Source of the DNA: Endotrypanum monterogeii
Lineage: Eukaryota; Euglenozoa; Kinetoplastea; Trypanosomatida; Trypanosomatidae
Assembly: GCA_000333855.2 (NCBI GenBank)
Contig: CM007315.1
Coordinates: 1,079,249-1,143,248 of the forward strand
DNA: 64,000 nucleotides
Direction: 5' to 3'
Part shown: positions 10,582 to 23,477 of the stretch, in pieces
Position numbering within the stretch: the stretch's first letter is position 1
How the letters are laid out: each line of letters opens with the position of its first letter
The notes under the pieces: generated by a model
Database searches by the model: none
The model's input: the letters and a program-made list of their open reading frames with translations, nothing else
What the model was told of the DNA's origin: nothing
Program-made: the position numbers and the translations under genes

Positions 10582-13506
10582 AGAGCGTATCTTGCTCTCT
10601 CTCTTAACCTATACGTATGTATATATATATATATATATATGCATGTATTATGTATGTATTATGTATTCATGATCGTATCTCTAACATATAACATATAAAA
10701 AGTAAAAAAAAAAAACTCAGTATGTCTGAAGAGGAAACAAAAGAACGATAATGAGAGAAACAAAATTCGAAAGGAAGCGAAACAGAGAGAGCACGGAAAG
10801 ACAAGCATAAAATAAAATAAAATAAAAAACAAAATTTAAAAAAAAAGGTGTCTCAACATGGAGAGCGCACTCACGTCATCATCGGGGGCGAAATGAAATC
10901 ATCGAGCCTCTTTTAAAGAGGAGGGGAGAAGTTGTTGTGTTTCTGTGGGAGCAAAAAAATCGATCAAGATGTACACACACACACAACAAAAAAAAAAAGA
11001 AAAGGGAGAGAGACAGAGCTGGAGAAAAATAGAGAAGAAAAGAAACCAGAGAATTCACCACACAACTGCTGTAGAATGGGGAAAAGGGGGGAAGCAAAAA
11101 AAAAAAAAAAGAGGAAGAGTGAAAAGGAGAGGACGAGCGGAAGAAGGGGAAAGACAGCGGAATACCGCAAAAAAAATAATTTTAAAACAATCAATGCGCA
11201 TTATAAAAAACAAAAAAAAAAGTGAAAAAAAAAGAAGACAAGTGTTTGATGAACAATAAAGGCGAGGAAGGTCTGGCGAATACAGGAGACTGAGCAGCGA
11301 GCGCTTTGAATAAAAAGTACAAAGACCACATGCGGACACTCGGGCGAAATGTATGCGCGCAGGAAAAAATAAACAATTTGAGGGATCCAAGAAAAATTGA
11401 CGCACTTGTAAAGAACTCAAGCAAGTCTATCTGCAAGCAGACGCTAATGCCCACACACCCTCAGAGACAAGATAAGAAAAAAAAAAATAATATATATATA
11501 TATAAACACTCCGGGAAATATGAAGGAGAAATAGGGGGAAAACCAGCAGAGATACACTACGCACATGAACGCACAAAAAAAAAAGTCTATTTGCATTGAC
11601 CCATTGCGAAAAGCATGTGGGTGCACCCACCCTAGATATTTTCTCCCTTTTCCCTTCTCCCTTGTCCACCACCACCTATACGTTCATGCAAACGCGCGCT
11701 TTCATTACCGGCTGCCCAGTCATATACAAATAGTGAAGCAAGCGTCACGGGGGTGGCGGGGAGAGGGCAGGGGAGGGGGGGAGATCACGGGGCTAAAGGA
11801 AATTTTAAAACGCCAAAGATGGCAACAAAATACAAAGATCTGAAGCGAAACACCTACAAAGTGGGAAATGAAAAAGAAGAAATCGGATGTATTGGAGAAA
11901 AAAATATTATTTGCGTGCGAAATCCCATCTGCGATATCAACGATGCTACACACACACACACACACATATATCACCTTTATTTGGCCCAAGTCGAGTCACT
12001 GCGCCGCATCGTCACTGCGACTACCATACATTCCCCATAGATCACAGTTCACCTCAGCTGTGCGTACTAATCTACCCCCCCCCACCCACCCACACACACA
12101 CACATCGGTAGGGCAAACTTTCCATTGTCCCACATGCTGGTTTTCCTCGATTCTACAGTATCGTGGTGTACGGCCTTTTTTTTTTGAGGGGGGATATGGG
12201 AGAAATGGAGGAGAGCAACCCTCTGCACATGAAGGAAACTAAGTCACAAACTGATTGCAAATAACAGAGCGACAAATATATATATATATATTTTTCCAAC
12301 GATTTTCTGCAACTGAAACCAAAAATGTTTTGTTGTTGCTGGGGGGGGGGGTAGAGTAGGTTCCCTTCCGAGTTCAGAGGCAGCAGTGGATCATGGTGGA
12401 TTCACCGCTATCCGCGCGCGAGAAACGTATATTTTCGGCATCTGTGTCTTGTTCGCTGCCCTCCCTGAAGATGAGTGACGACGTGATAAATCCTATCTCT
12501 ATCTTCAAAATGTATTTCCTTTCCTCTTCGATAGTCGTCACCCGGCCAGTTATTGGTCGATCATTTTATTTTGTAGCTAGAGGCGTTGATTCTGGATGCC
12601 TATGTACCTTCTTTCCAACTCTCGCGTAGCCTGGCCTGTTTGACTGCCCACAGCACATGCAGCGAGACACACGGGGATACGGATTGAGGTCATATACGAG
12701 CAAAACCTACGGTGGTGGACAAGAAGAAGAGCCGCAGTTTCTCCTTTGCGGTCTGCTGAGCGGCTATACAAAACTAGGCAGCGGGGTCATCGCAGCACGA
12801 AAAGAATATATATATCCCCGTGCAGTGTCCAGAAAACAACACAAACAAAAAAAATTAAAATAGGAAGAGTGATCAACACTTGGAGACAACTGTATCGGCT
12901 AACGCCAACTGCGCCTCATGAGGTCTGCACATACTTGAGCTCGCTTCGAGAGAAAAGTAATAAATATAAATATATAAATATACATAATGTATAGCGAAAG
13001 AGTTTTTTTCGTGAAATCAGCATGTCGCATAATCAGAAGCCAGTATGTGTGTGTGTGTGTGTGCATAAACTTGTGCACTACCGACATCTGTAGAGGAGGG
13101 AGGAAGGGAGGGGCGGGGGGGGATTTAAAAACAAAAAGGGGAGGGTAGAAAAAGAGGTCAGCGAATTACTGAAGTGGAGCAAGAAGAAACTCACAAAAAA
13201 AAAAAAGAAAAAAGATGACGGAGACGCAAGTAGAAAAATAATTAAATTAGCTGAAATATCCAGGAAACCTTTGGGGATGAAAATTGTGTACAACTCGGAA
13301 AACAGAGCGAAAAAAATGGGGTGCGAAGGAACGAAGCAGGTGTTTGATCCGTCTGCTCCACCGCAGGGTGGAATGGAGAGGAAGGGGAGACGCAGCTACT
13401 CACCCGCTGAGCGAGAACGTGGAATCCAAGATATAAAACAATTCCTGTGTATAGATACGCGATACTAGGGATCGTGGAAAGTAGGGGTGGGGGGGGGGCA
13501 GAATTA

Positions 13507-13510
13507 TTAT

Positions 13511-13545
<35 letters not shown>

Positions 13546-13566
13546 TATATATGTGTGTGTGTGTAT
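13507..13566. repeat. (CATATA)n / (TA)n / (TG)n compound microsatellite
   Basis: About five copies of a hexamer CATATA (13516-13545) pass into TA and then TG dinucleotides. It lies in the gene-poor stretch and seems to have no coding role. Confidence 0.9.
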
Positions 13567-14621
13567 GTGTGTATGTTTGTATTTTAAGAAATGTGAGATA
13601 CTCAGGAAAGAGAAATACTCGAGGGGACAAGGCGTGTCGTTTTTTTTTTGAGCAAGAAGTAAGCGAAGCAAATAATTCTGGGAAAAAAAAAGGACAGGAT
13701 AGGGGGCTGAACAACCACAAAAGGTGCAGAGGATGCAGCGTTCCACCACTCTTTTTTTCTTTTCTTTGTAGTGTCTGTGGAAGTGAGGGGGGGGGAGGGA
13801 GGGAGGGAGGGAAGATGGCTAACAAGGTGAAGAGGCGAACCGCAGAATATAGAAAGGCAATAGGAAAACGGATCTTTGTACCCCCCCCACCCCGAACAAA
13901 CAACAACAAAAAAGAAGGTAAAACTTTCACAAAGAGAATGAAAGAGAAAATCATTGGGGGAAAAACAAAAGCATTTGCCAGGAATCAGCGCAACAAACAA
14001 TGAAGGGCAACTGCCAAGCAAGGGGGGGTGAAGCGGGTCACGAAGAGCAGTGTGCTAGCAACAGGGGGTATTGAGGTTTTTTTTTTTTGCGGGGGGGGGG
14101 GGGAAGGGAAATATGATAAACAGCGGACTACGAGGAAAAAGTAAACATTGGGGAGATACAGGGCACATACGGCGGATATCCCAGATGGAAATCAAGAGAG
14201 CAGCACCCACCAAACTCGGAAAGAAAAAAAACCGAAATAGGAAAGAATATTCACACACCCATCGCCATAGCCATCGCCATCGCCTCACTTGACACTAGAG
14301 CAGTGCTGTATATTTGTGGTCACTGACGATGCATCGTATACCTCCCCTGCTGTTCCCATTCTACGAAGCGCATCTCTGAGAGATGTGTCCTTGTGACGCG
14401 TAAACTCTCACATAGCGCGCACGGAAATGCTACCTCGTAACGTATGCCCACTAAATATGATACACCATATGTATACAGGAGATTGCCAAATTTCGAGAGC
14501 AAATAAAACGGGAACAACATCGAGTGGCACCGCATCAAAAAGCGTAAAACAGGCTGAAAGGGAAAAAGACGACGACAACAATATAAGAACCTCTATCCTT
14601 CCAGAAGAATATACACGCACA

Positions 14622-14659
<38 letters not shown>

Positions 14660-14989
14660 TATACGATGTCTTTGCTTTTACAAACTCAAAACACACACAC
14701 GAAACCGAGCAAAAGAATATGGCAGTAGGGGTGGGGAGGCGGGGGGGAGAGGAAGAGGTGATGTTCAGGATACACAAGGAAAACTTAAGACGAAGGCGGA
14801 CACTAGAAAATATACATATACATATACATATATATACATATATATATATTTATATAGATATATATATGTATATATTGAAGAAGAGAAAGGGGAAGAGGAG
14901 GATGCGGGAAAATGTGGTCATACGACCAAGCAATAGGCATTTTTCCTTCAACATCGTATATCAAGTGTAAAATTGACTACACACACAAA

Positions 14990-15087
14990 CATATATACAT
15001 ATGTGTATATATATATAAATATATGTGTATATATATAAATATATAAATATATATGTATATATATATAAATATATGTGTATATATATG
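14990..15087. repeat. Imperfect TA-rich tandem repeat
   Basis: Repeated blocks of the form ATATGTGTATATATATAAAT recur several times with interruptions over about 100 bp. It is followed by a G-run near 15105-15116. Confidence 0.8.
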
Positions 15088-15718
15088 ACCGCCTTTTTTT
15101 TTTGGGGGGGGGGGGGAGGGGGTGCGGTTCTCATGCTCACTCTGTGAGACTGAGAGATTCCTCAAAGGGTCGGCATTTAGCTTGGAACAGAACAGTGTGG
15201 GAAAAAGCGCATTTGTAAACGAAGTCAGAAAACAGCAAGAAAAAAATATATAAATATAAAAATATAAATACGTAGTTAGAAAAAAAACCTTCACACTGAA
15301 GTCGGAGAAAGGGGCACACACGTAGAGAACTCTGAGGGAGCGGTAAAAAAGATGCAGAGAGATAAGCATCCCCTGAATACAGTAAAATTGACTACACACA
15401 CAGACATATATATATATATATATATATTATTTGTTTGGTGTGTGTATTTTTTTTCTTTCATACATGTATCTGTAGTGTGAAGGACTCTGACATCCGATGC
15501 GAGGGGGAGGGGTGAAGACGCAGGGTATCGAGACGAAGGCACCCACACAACTCGTTCATCCAAGATAAACCACATACACAATCGAATGCAAATAGCGTAC
15601 ACATACGCGCACACAAACACTGACCGTTGAAGTCATCACCACAAAACAAACTTCTCCTATTGAGCAATTGTGTGTCTGAGGGAGGATGGGATCAAGCCTT
15701 CACTGAGACCGTGTGGTC

Positions 15719-16333
15719 TTAGGTGTACAGACCGCTAAGGGTAGCAGCTGCAGCCAACATGGCGTTATCTATTGCGGCGGTACGCTGTGTATGGGGCTCT
15801 ACACACCGCTCAAAGACGCCCTTTGGATTTTGTTGAGGCATAACGAGAACCGCCTTGGGGCTGCTAAAAAACGGTATAACTCGGTCGTCTGTGGAGCGAG
15901 CCCATTGAAGTGTTGTGGTGCTGTCGCTGAACCCAGGCGCGACAGTGGTGTTGCTGCCTGAGGTGCACAAGCTTGACATCTCAGCGATGCGCTGGTTAGA
16001 GCTAAACAGCGAGTTCGGCTCATATTTGTCATGTGGAGAGGCCCCCGCCTCTACCTCGTAGTTGGTTGTCGGCTGCGTCAATGAAAGAGGGCACGTCACA
16101 TCCTTCGGCGGGCAAAGATGACTGCAGCGGTGTGCGCCAACATACGCATCGCCAACAGAGGACAAAGAAGGAAGCGGCACTGGAATAGAATACTTGAGCA
16201 AATCCGGCTTTGCCACGTAGTCCTTTCGAGAGAGAAAGACATTGTCTTGGCTGGACAGGCGGGGCAGAGGAATACTCGGCCCACACAGTAGGTGGCTCGT
16301 TGATGGCTCACCGTCTTTGTGGTGTTCACTCAT
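15719..16333 (-). CDS. Hypothetical protein, 204 aa
   Basis: A Ser/Pro/Thr-rich protein of 204 aa with no transmembrane segment or motif I recognise. A cysteine cluster (HRCSHLC then VTC) lies near residues 69-82. Reasons to accept it: the strand is right, the base composition is markedly more GC-rich and less repetitive than the flanks, and a strong pyrimidine tract ending in CAG lies upstream (AG at 16460-16459), giving a leader of about 125 nt. The leader contains an (ATT)n run on the mRNA strand. The start is the ATG at 16333; the frame runs four codons further to a TTG, which is not a credible start. It is isolated, with more than 6 kb of gene-free DNA on either side. Confidence 0.65.
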   Translation of the reverse strand: MSEHHKDGEPSTSHLLCGPSIPLPRLSSQDNVFLSRKDYVAKPDLLKYSIPVPLPSLSSVGDAYVGAHRCSHLCPPKDVTCPLSLTQPTTNYEVEAGASPHDKYEPNSLFSSNQRIAEMSSLCTSGSNTTVAPGFSDSTTTLQWARSTDDRVIPFFSSPKAVLVMPQQNPKGVFERCVEPHTQRTAAIDNAMLAAAATLSGLYT

Positions 16334-16385
16334 CGCGAAGGACAAAGACGAAGGAAGTCAACAACAACAAAAAAAAAAACGATAC

Positions 16386-16414
16386 TAATAATAATAATAA
16401 TAATAATAATAATA
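16386..16414. repeat. (AAT)n microsatellite in a probable 5' UTR
   Basis: About nine trinucleotide units lie between the inferred splice acceptor and the ATG of the 204-aa protein gene, so they would be transcribed as (ATT)n in its leader. Confidence 0.85.
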
Positions 16415-16458
16415 CAATGTACTTTGGTCAACTAACACAACAGGTAGGTTGCAAAGGG

Positions 16459-16486
16459 CTGAGGGAGGGAGAGGGGAAGGGGGGTC
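16459..16486 (-). promoter_or_regulatory. Probable trans-splice acceptor for the 204-aa protein gene
   Basis: The minus strand reads a run of C/T (16462-16486) ending in CCCTCAG, with AG at 16460-16459. This is one of the cleanest acceptor patterns in the window and supports the reality of the gene downstream. Confidence 0.55.
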
Positions 16487-16911
16487 AAACAAAAGTGAGA
16501 GCGTGGTCGCTGTTTTACCAGAGCACAACACAAACAAAAAAAAATGGAAATGAAGGAGTGGTGTACAGTGCGGGAATGAAGAGAAATATATCCTGCTGTA
16601 CGTTTGAGCAATAGATATGGAGTTCGTCTGAGCGGAGTTAATCGGAATTTAGTCTCATAGAAACGTGAAAAAAAAAATAGAAAAAGACAGATGACAAAAG
16701 CGTTCTTGTGTTCAAATGCCTTGCTCGCTGACCTACAGAAGGCACAGTCGTAGGGTGTCGGTGGTGGGAGAAACAGGGAGGTCGATAAAGCCCAATGCCA
16801 GAGGCAACAGAAACAAACTTGAGAGGACAGAAAATACAGCTAGTCAAAAGGAAACAAATGTGTGTGTGAGAGAGAGAGAAAGGGGGAAGTTGTAGATGAA
16901 TGAATGAATGA

Positions 16912-16950
<39 letters not shown>

Positions 16951-17641
16951 AAAACGTATGTGCACACCCAGAATCTCTCTGATAACACCCAATATTAAAT
17001 CCTATGAATCAGTCGAGCGAAGAAAAATGGGGTCCTTTCGCAGAGGCGAGACTCAGCACAACCGGTGAGCTCGGAACAGGGGAAACAGAAATGAAGACCT
17101 AATACAAAAATAAAAAAAAAACAGTGGGGCGGAGAAGAGGCGGGCTGCGATTGCCGTTGAAAGGAAGAGGGGCGAGGTGACGGAGAAAAAGTTTATGAAT
17201 AAAAAGAAATGACACGTGCTCTGAAAATACAAAAAAAAATGAGTCGGAGAAATGTCTCTGTATGTAAAACACGAAGAAGCCTTCACACACCCATAGAGCT
17301 ACAATAAAAAAATAAATAATATATGTGGAAGTGATATATATTTATTTATATATATATTTACTTTTTGCTTTCGCTGTCGGAGGGGGATTCAGGAGGGGAC
17401 AAGAGAAAGATATTCTAAAAATGAAACAAGCGGAGCGTTTCCAACCGATGAAGTATGAACAAAAAAAAGAAAGGGGGGGGTGATCGTCACCAGAATACAA
17501 ACGGAACAGAGTTCAGAGAGACAGCCGGAACCTCTTTTTCGTCGAGAACAGCGAGATGATAATGTGTGTGTGTGTGTGTGTGTGTGTGTTTTGTTCCAAA
17601 CACGTTTGAGCAGCACGCGCGTCGCCCCACAGAAACAAAAG

Positions 17642-17685
<44 letters not shown>

Positions 17686-18535
17686 GGACGCAAACAATAA
17701 ATTCAAACACCGAAGGCGCTTCTCGTACGGAGCGGGCGGAGAAAGCTTTGAAAAAAACGTGTGTCCACAACAATCCACGGCTTGAGGTTGGCTGTGAAGC
17801 GACGCGGGAAGGTGGCACCTCAGTGCGCAGAAAATAATCCCCACTCTACACCCACACACACACACACATTCACATTCAAATAAAACAAACAAACAAAAAA
17901 GAAACGATTAGAGATCAGCGGAGGGAAAAAAGGAAGAGGCGGTGGGGTGTCCAGTCTTTCAGATTTTTTTAAAAAAAGAGTCGAACGCAACGACAGGCGA
18001 GGAGTGAAAAAAGGGAACTTGTCAGAGGCAACTCACTCGGGGAGATAAAGGAAGGAGGCGTGAAGAAAGAAGATGGAATTCGGCTGTATTCATATATATA
18101 TATATATATATGTGTGAGCGAGGACACACTGAAAAAAGAAAAACAACAAAAAGCAGAGGTCCGAGAAAAAAAAAAGAAAATAATGATTGTAATAATGGAA
18201 TTGAAGGAAATCAAAAATCGAAAGAAAAAGGAAAAATGGGGAAGATATCACAGGAGGGACAGACAGAAACCTTTTTTTGTTTAGAAGAGTCAGTTATGAA
18301 AAAAAAAAAAATAGCCGCAGAAAAATTCGAGATAACAGCGACAAAGAAATATAAAAACACAATTGTCACGGGTGCAAATCAGTGGAAGAGATCCACGCAA
18401 ACAGATCACTGAAATGTGTTGTCCGAAGAAAGAAGCGAAATCCTCTCAACGAGCACAACTAAAAAACGGAAGAAGAAATAAAATAGAGATGAGCGCAGAC
18501 CACACAAAGAGGGGATGTAATCTCTCACAAAAGGA

Positions 18536-18577
<42 letters not shown>

Positions 18578-21500
18578 GTAGTGAGTGAGTGTGTGTGTGT
18601 GTTTTTTGTTTTCTTTTTTTTTTTTGGCGTGGAATCAGAACGATTAAAAAAAAAAAAATATGGTCCAAAAACGAAAAGAAAGAAGCGACAAAGAGGAGAA
18701 AACGGGAGGGAGCACGCCCAGCACACAGCCAAAACAAATATGAAAAAAAAATCGAAAATACGTGCGGCAGCTCTTAAATAAATAAAAATAAATAAATATA
18801 AATATATATAAATATTTATTTTTTTTATAGGATGTCAAAAAACAAAAAAAAGGAGAAAGAACTCACACACACAAAAAAAAAAAAGAGGAGAAGCGCGTAG
18901 AGCGATGGCGGTGATGGAAGCAGCACCTGTTAGGAGGATCAAACCTCAAGACACGAACAAAGGCAGCGTAGGGGGGGGGTCCGTCTGTGTTGTAGCCTAA
19001 GTCAATGGAAAAAAAAAGGAATAGTAGTAGTAGTAGTAGTCCTAGTAATATTAGTGGTAGACGGTAATGAAAAATCCGAGGCGAGCCTACAAATGCTTCA
19101 GGAGAAATAAAAGAGAAAGTAAAAAAAAAAAAAAGAGGAGACCCGACAGAATACCAACTGACCAAATGTGCGGATTCTCTCCAACTTTTTTTTTTCGTTT
19201 TCTGTTTGTTTGTTTGTTTGTCTGTGTGTGTCTGTGTGTGTTGGATTTTACAAGTAATTTTATTTAAATACGTTTAGAGGGAGTACAGGAAAGACGCGCC
19301 GTCCCTACGCTTCTATTTCCTTTTTTTTTCTGTGTGTGTGTGTGTGTCTGTGTTGGTGCTTCCTTCTTCTCGAATAAACTTATACGAGAGTGAGGCACGA
19401 GTGACTTGTTCCCAGCACCCGCGCGGGATTGCTTGCGTACGGTGTGCAGAAAGGTCGGAGGAAAAAAAATCTGTTTTCACAGAATCTTGCACAGAACGGC
19501 GGTGATCGGCGGGGGCTGAGAAAGAAGGGGAAGAAAAAAAACAGTCACTTACGTAAACTAGATCGTTTTTTTTTTTTTTGACGATGGAAAGAGGGACGAG
19601 ACCCTGGTATGAGATGATGAGCAGCTCTCAGTTTCTTTTGGGCGTACTCGGGTACTGAGGTGAGGGACAAAACAGAGAAACAGCGAGGGAAAATTGTTGT
19701 CACGGCAGAAGCTCGCTATCGTAGTCCCGTTAGCCGTTTTATATGCCCTGGGGCTTGCAGAAGTCGTAGCAGAAATCGATACGACACCCTTGCAGACACA
19801 CACACACACACAATCTGCTCCTCTTTCCCTAACTTACAAGTAGAAAAAGGAAGCCACCAAGAGATACAAATATATATTTCAATATATATGAGAGAAAGAA
19901 CTCTATATTTAGTGAAGCTTAGGTGTGAATCCACGATAAATTTAAAAAAGAAAAATTGGGTGAGCGAGTGCTGCCCTTCTTTTCGATGACAATTCTTTCG
20001 CACGAATGGATAAAGGGTGTATATGTCACTAGAGCGTTAAAGGTGAGTGTGGGGAGGGGGGAGAGGGGAGAGGCAGGTACACACAGATTCTCACCAAATG
20101 TTGCGCACCGAGAAACGTAAATCAGGGCGAAAATAAGAACAGGAAATCGGTAGTACCGCAGCTCAAGACGATAGGAACACTACCAGCACAATCAAAAATA
20201 CGCCCCCCTCCCCCTCCTCAAGTCAGCAGCCACGAAACAACAAAAAAGGGATTTCGTGGCAAGATGGAAATAATAATCAAAAAACTGCTCCTAAAAAAAA
20301 AAAAAAAGGAGTGAGGGAAAATCTGAGATAGCGCCAAACTCTGCCGACGACAAAGACACACACACACACACACACAGGCGTCACACCCACACCTCCACAC
20401 ACGCAAGTGCGCAAATGTTTACCGGCCCAAACAGAGGTGTAGAGAAAAATATCGAAAAAACAGATGGGGTAAAAAAAAACACGTGTCAGACGGCAGTATG
20501 GAGAGGATAATAATAATAATAATAATAAAAGAGAGACACACTTTAACACTTCGGGATCCACCGTTTACGGAAGAGTGCGCTGCTCTCCTCCTCTTCGATG
20601 ATGCGCCGATCTCTCCTCCCCCCCCTTGCAGTACACGAGAGAAACAAAGGTGAGGCGATGAAGGAGCCTGCGCACGGGAGAAATATATAGAGATTTATAT
20701 TCCTACAAGAATTCGGACAGTACAAACAGCGCTGGCGTGCCGAGGACTACTATAATTAGAGAGAGGGGGAGGGGGAGAGATGGAGGAAGGAGAGAGAACG
20801 AAGAGAGGGAGGATTGGGCGAAATCAACAGTGCGCCAAACAAAGAAAAAAAAAAGCGAAACAAAAAAAACAGACAAATAAACAAAAGAAGAGAAAGAAAG
20901 TGTGAAGGCCGATTTTTCCCCGCGGAAAAAAAAAACGAGGGCAACACCACCTGTGTGACTTCGTGATAAACAGATGAGCAACACACAAAACAGTACAACA
21001 CGTTTGCCTTCGTCGCCAAAATCCCCCCCCCGAAAAAAAAAAAAAGGTGAAGAAGAAACGCGTCAATGAACGCGAGAGGAATCGAGTTCTCAGTGGTTGG
21101 GGATGGAGGGGTAGGGGAAAACGTAGCGGTGATTGAGGCGAATAGTTGTGAAGGTGAGAGACGACTATTAAAATACTTCGGAACCGAAAAAGCCCAAGTG
21201 CTATCTGACAGTGTACAGGTTCAGATCTGTGCCGTAATGCCACCTAGAGAGTGCTTGCGTGCGTGCGTGCTTGCGTGCGTGCGTGAGTGAGTGAGCACGT
21301 GCAAAACAGAAAGAGGAGAAAAAAAAAAGTGGGAGGTCGAGGTCGGGAATGAGGGGTAGTTGGTATACGTCCGTATGACCAAATCCCTAAGCACAGTAGC
21401 AGAGAGGAAGACGTAGAAACGAGAAGAGGACGCGCCGAGAGAATAAACAACAAAAAAAAAGGAGCCCGCCGTTTTCTGCCTTTCGCTTTTTTTTTTCCTT

Positions 21501-22636
21501 CTATGAAAGTATGGGAAGGGATGATGGATATGCAAAAAAAATAAATTATCATATATATATATATTTTTTTTTTAATATAATGTTTTGTTCCGGGGAACAA
21601 ATGAAAGAAAACATCCTCGCCATGGAGGTGAGGAACAAAATCGTGATATATGCAGTGTGTGAGAAAGTCGTGGGAGGAGGGAAGTGTGAGGGAGATAATA
21701 AGCGCAGGCGCAACATCAGACACCCGCTCAGTCATAGCCACTGGATGTTAATTATCACGGAAGCGCACATCCATGTGAGTTTTGCATATGATGGGGTAGG
21801 CTGGGAAGAAAGTTATTAGCGAGACGGCAGGGGGCTGTGCCGGTGCACCGCGTCTATGGAACACTAGCCGGATCAACGGGAAAAACACGTCAAGATGTCA
21901 TCTCCGTGTAGGAAAATGGGCACGGATTAGATGTCGCTGTGCCGCGTTGTCATTTTTGCGTCTTATGACTGACGCTTGTATATAAATATACATACATACA
22001 TATCACTGCATATGGCAGAATGCAGCAGAAATGCAATGATTCATTCGACGAAAAAAAAAAATTTGACCGCTACGTTTTGTAGAAACCGGGACTTGTTGTC
22101 CATCACGCACGCGACCGTTTTCTTTTCAGATGCAATGCACTCACCACTCCGACGTCGAACAGGATAAAAATACGTATGCATACATACATACATATATATA
22201 TAAATATATGTATATATATATATATATGTATATATTCTCTCCCTTTTTAGTACAACGTCTGGGGACTGAGAAACTAAAATCAAAAATGAAGCAGGGAGAG
22301 CAGTGAGTATAGATTGCTGGTATATATACACATATATATATATATATATATACCAGTGGAAGTTGCAATGGTCAGTGGCATCACAACAGCACACAGACAG
22401 CCCCTGTGTTGGTGACGCCACACACAGTTCAAGTGCTGATGCGGTGATATCTTCATGTTGTAACGCATAATAATCTTCTGGTGAGGGGGGAGGGGGGGGA
22501 GACAACTGCATGAAGAAATCTTGTCATTCCCACCGCTGACAAGATTTCGAGGAAGGGGGGAAAAAGATAGAAAAAAATCACTTCAAAAGGAAGACAAAAC
22601 GGGTACATACACACACAGACAAACAAATAAACAAAC

Positions 22637-22645
22637 ACGTATATG

Positions 22646-22680
<35 letters not shown>

Positions 22681-22682
22681 AT
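22637..22682. repeat. Composite (TA)n-(TG)n microsatellite
   Basis: TA dinucleotides pass into TG dinucleotides just downstream of the stop of the small PH-like gene, so the repeat should lie in its 3' UTR. Confidence 0.9.
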
Positions 22683-22736
22683 ACGCAGAAAGTAGTCTTT
22701 GCCATTTGAAGAAAACAAACATACAAAGCAGAGAAA

Positions 22737-23435
22737 TTAGAGCCCATCTTGAGAAATTGGGAGTGACGCTGTTGCCTCCCCCACTTCCCTCTTCTCCGCC
22801 CACGCAGCCTTGACGAGTGCGAGATCATGGGCCACTTGACTGTTGAAGATCTGCCGCCTTACACCCTGGGCATCTTTGAACCGCAGGAAAAGCATTACAG
22901 CAAGCTCATACGAGTCAATGGAGGTGAACTGAATGAGCCATGATGACTTCCTAGGATTAGTATTTTGCCAAGTGGGATAAAGCAGTGAAAGCAGAGAGCG
23001 CTTCTTTTGGGCGGTGGTTCGCGCGCTTGGGCCAGCAGCAGTGGATCCACTGGAGATGAGAGAATTTTCTATTGAAGGCGGTGAAAGAAGTGACGAGCCC
23101 CGTCGACTCATTAACTTTTCTGAATGGGACGACTTCATTTGTTTCGTCGGGGAGACTTCCGTGCCCGTGATGCACATCGACATCTTCGCCTTCAAGGAGT
23201 CCCACCTGCTTTCTACCGCATCTGAGGCGTAATGTGGCCACATTTGAACATTCTCAACGTTGATGGCGTGGTAAAGCACGTCCTCGGGGCGGCCCTTACG
23301 GCTGATGATTACGGTACCTGCGTCGATATCGACCGTGAGGATCCGCGTAGACCAAAACCCCCGCTCGTATCTCCCCTGTTTTCGAACGATCATCTGCACA
23401 GGTTTGCTGCCATTATTCAGTGATGTCTCAGTCAT
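22737..23435 (-). CDS. Small PH-like domain protein, 232 aa
   Basis: A single-domain protein with the pattern of a split pleckstrin-homology-like fold. The core is a strand at 13-20 ending in KQG, a conserved Trp at 28, strands to about 70 (including RKGRPEDVLYHAI and VQMWPHY) and a strand at 81-90. A Ser/Lys-rich insertion follows (90-163), then SSWLIQF (164-170) and a helix at 173-190 (SYELAVMLFLRF). The final Trp-helix pattern resembles the last helix of PH domains, and the KQG-W-R beginning is shared with the large paralogues at 47-61 kb. The ATG at 23435 follows TCCTCCTCTTTTAG, AG at 23463-23462, leaving a leader of about 26 nt. A broken copy lies 1.9 kb upstream in transcription. Ligand unknown; a PH-like fold is inferred from pattern only. 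Confidence 0.82.
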   Translation of the reverse strand: MTETSLNNGSKPVQMIVRKQGRYERGFWSTRILTVDIDAGTVIISRKGRPEDVLYHAINVENVQMWPHYASDAVESRWDSLKAKMSMCITGTEVSPTKQMKSSHSEKLMSRRGSSLLSPPSIENSLISSGSTAAGPSARTTAQKKRSLLSLLYPTWQNTNPRKSSWLIQFTSIDSYELAVMLFLRFKDAQGVRRQIFNSQVAHDLALVKAAWAEKREVGEATASLPISQDGL

Positions 23436-23461
23436 TATGACTTGTCCACAGGTGCAAAGCT

Positions 23462-23477
23462 CTAAAAGAGGAGGAAC
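23462..23477 (-). promoter_or_regulatory. Probable trans-splice acceptor for the small PH-like gene
   Basis: The minus strand shows TGTTCCTCCTCTTTTAG with AG at 23463-23462, 26 nt before the ATG. Confidence 0.55.

Larger units (their letters stand above)
8111..15718. other. 7.6-kb gene-poor stretch with simple repeats and a few complex islands
   Basis: No convincing gene is seen. Composite (TA)n/(TG)n repeats lie at 8459-8506, 10097-10154 and 13507-13566, TA-rich blocks at 8878-8914, 14626-14658, 14812-14872, 14990-15087 and 15403-15428, and purine-rich stretches throughout. Four islands are non-repetitive: about 8940-9330, 10200-10600, 12370-12860 and 14290-14600. The first carries a plus-strand frame of about 124 codons, against the direction of all genes here, and the second a 113-codon minus-strand frame listed separately. 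No tRNA-like arms were recognised. The islands could be small non-coding RNAs, decayed genes or UTR elements. Confidence 0.5.
16334..22736. other. 6.4-kb gene-poor stretch
   Basis: Apart from the leader of the 204-aa gene at its low end, this holds only simple sequence: (TA)n/(TG)n at 16915-16951 and 22637-22682, (TG)n at 17561-17589, (TA)n at 17645-17681, (CA)n at 18541-18572, and TA-rich blocks at 22180-22235 and 22320-22353. A (TGCG)-type run lies near 21252-21295. Long A-runs and purine tracts fill the rest. Open frames here are low-complexity Tyr-Ile, Thr-His or Cys-Val repeats. A more complex patch at about 21060-21250 shows no recognisable gene. Confidence 0.55.

Noticed and set aside
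10932..11259. Lys/Arg/Glu-rich plus-strand frames
   Set aside because: They are translations of purine-rich (minus-strand pyrimidine) sequence, not proteins.
13507..15430. Possible CRISPR-like or satellite array
   Set aside because: The repeats are simple di- and hexanucleotides without unique spacers, and the genome is eukaryotic.
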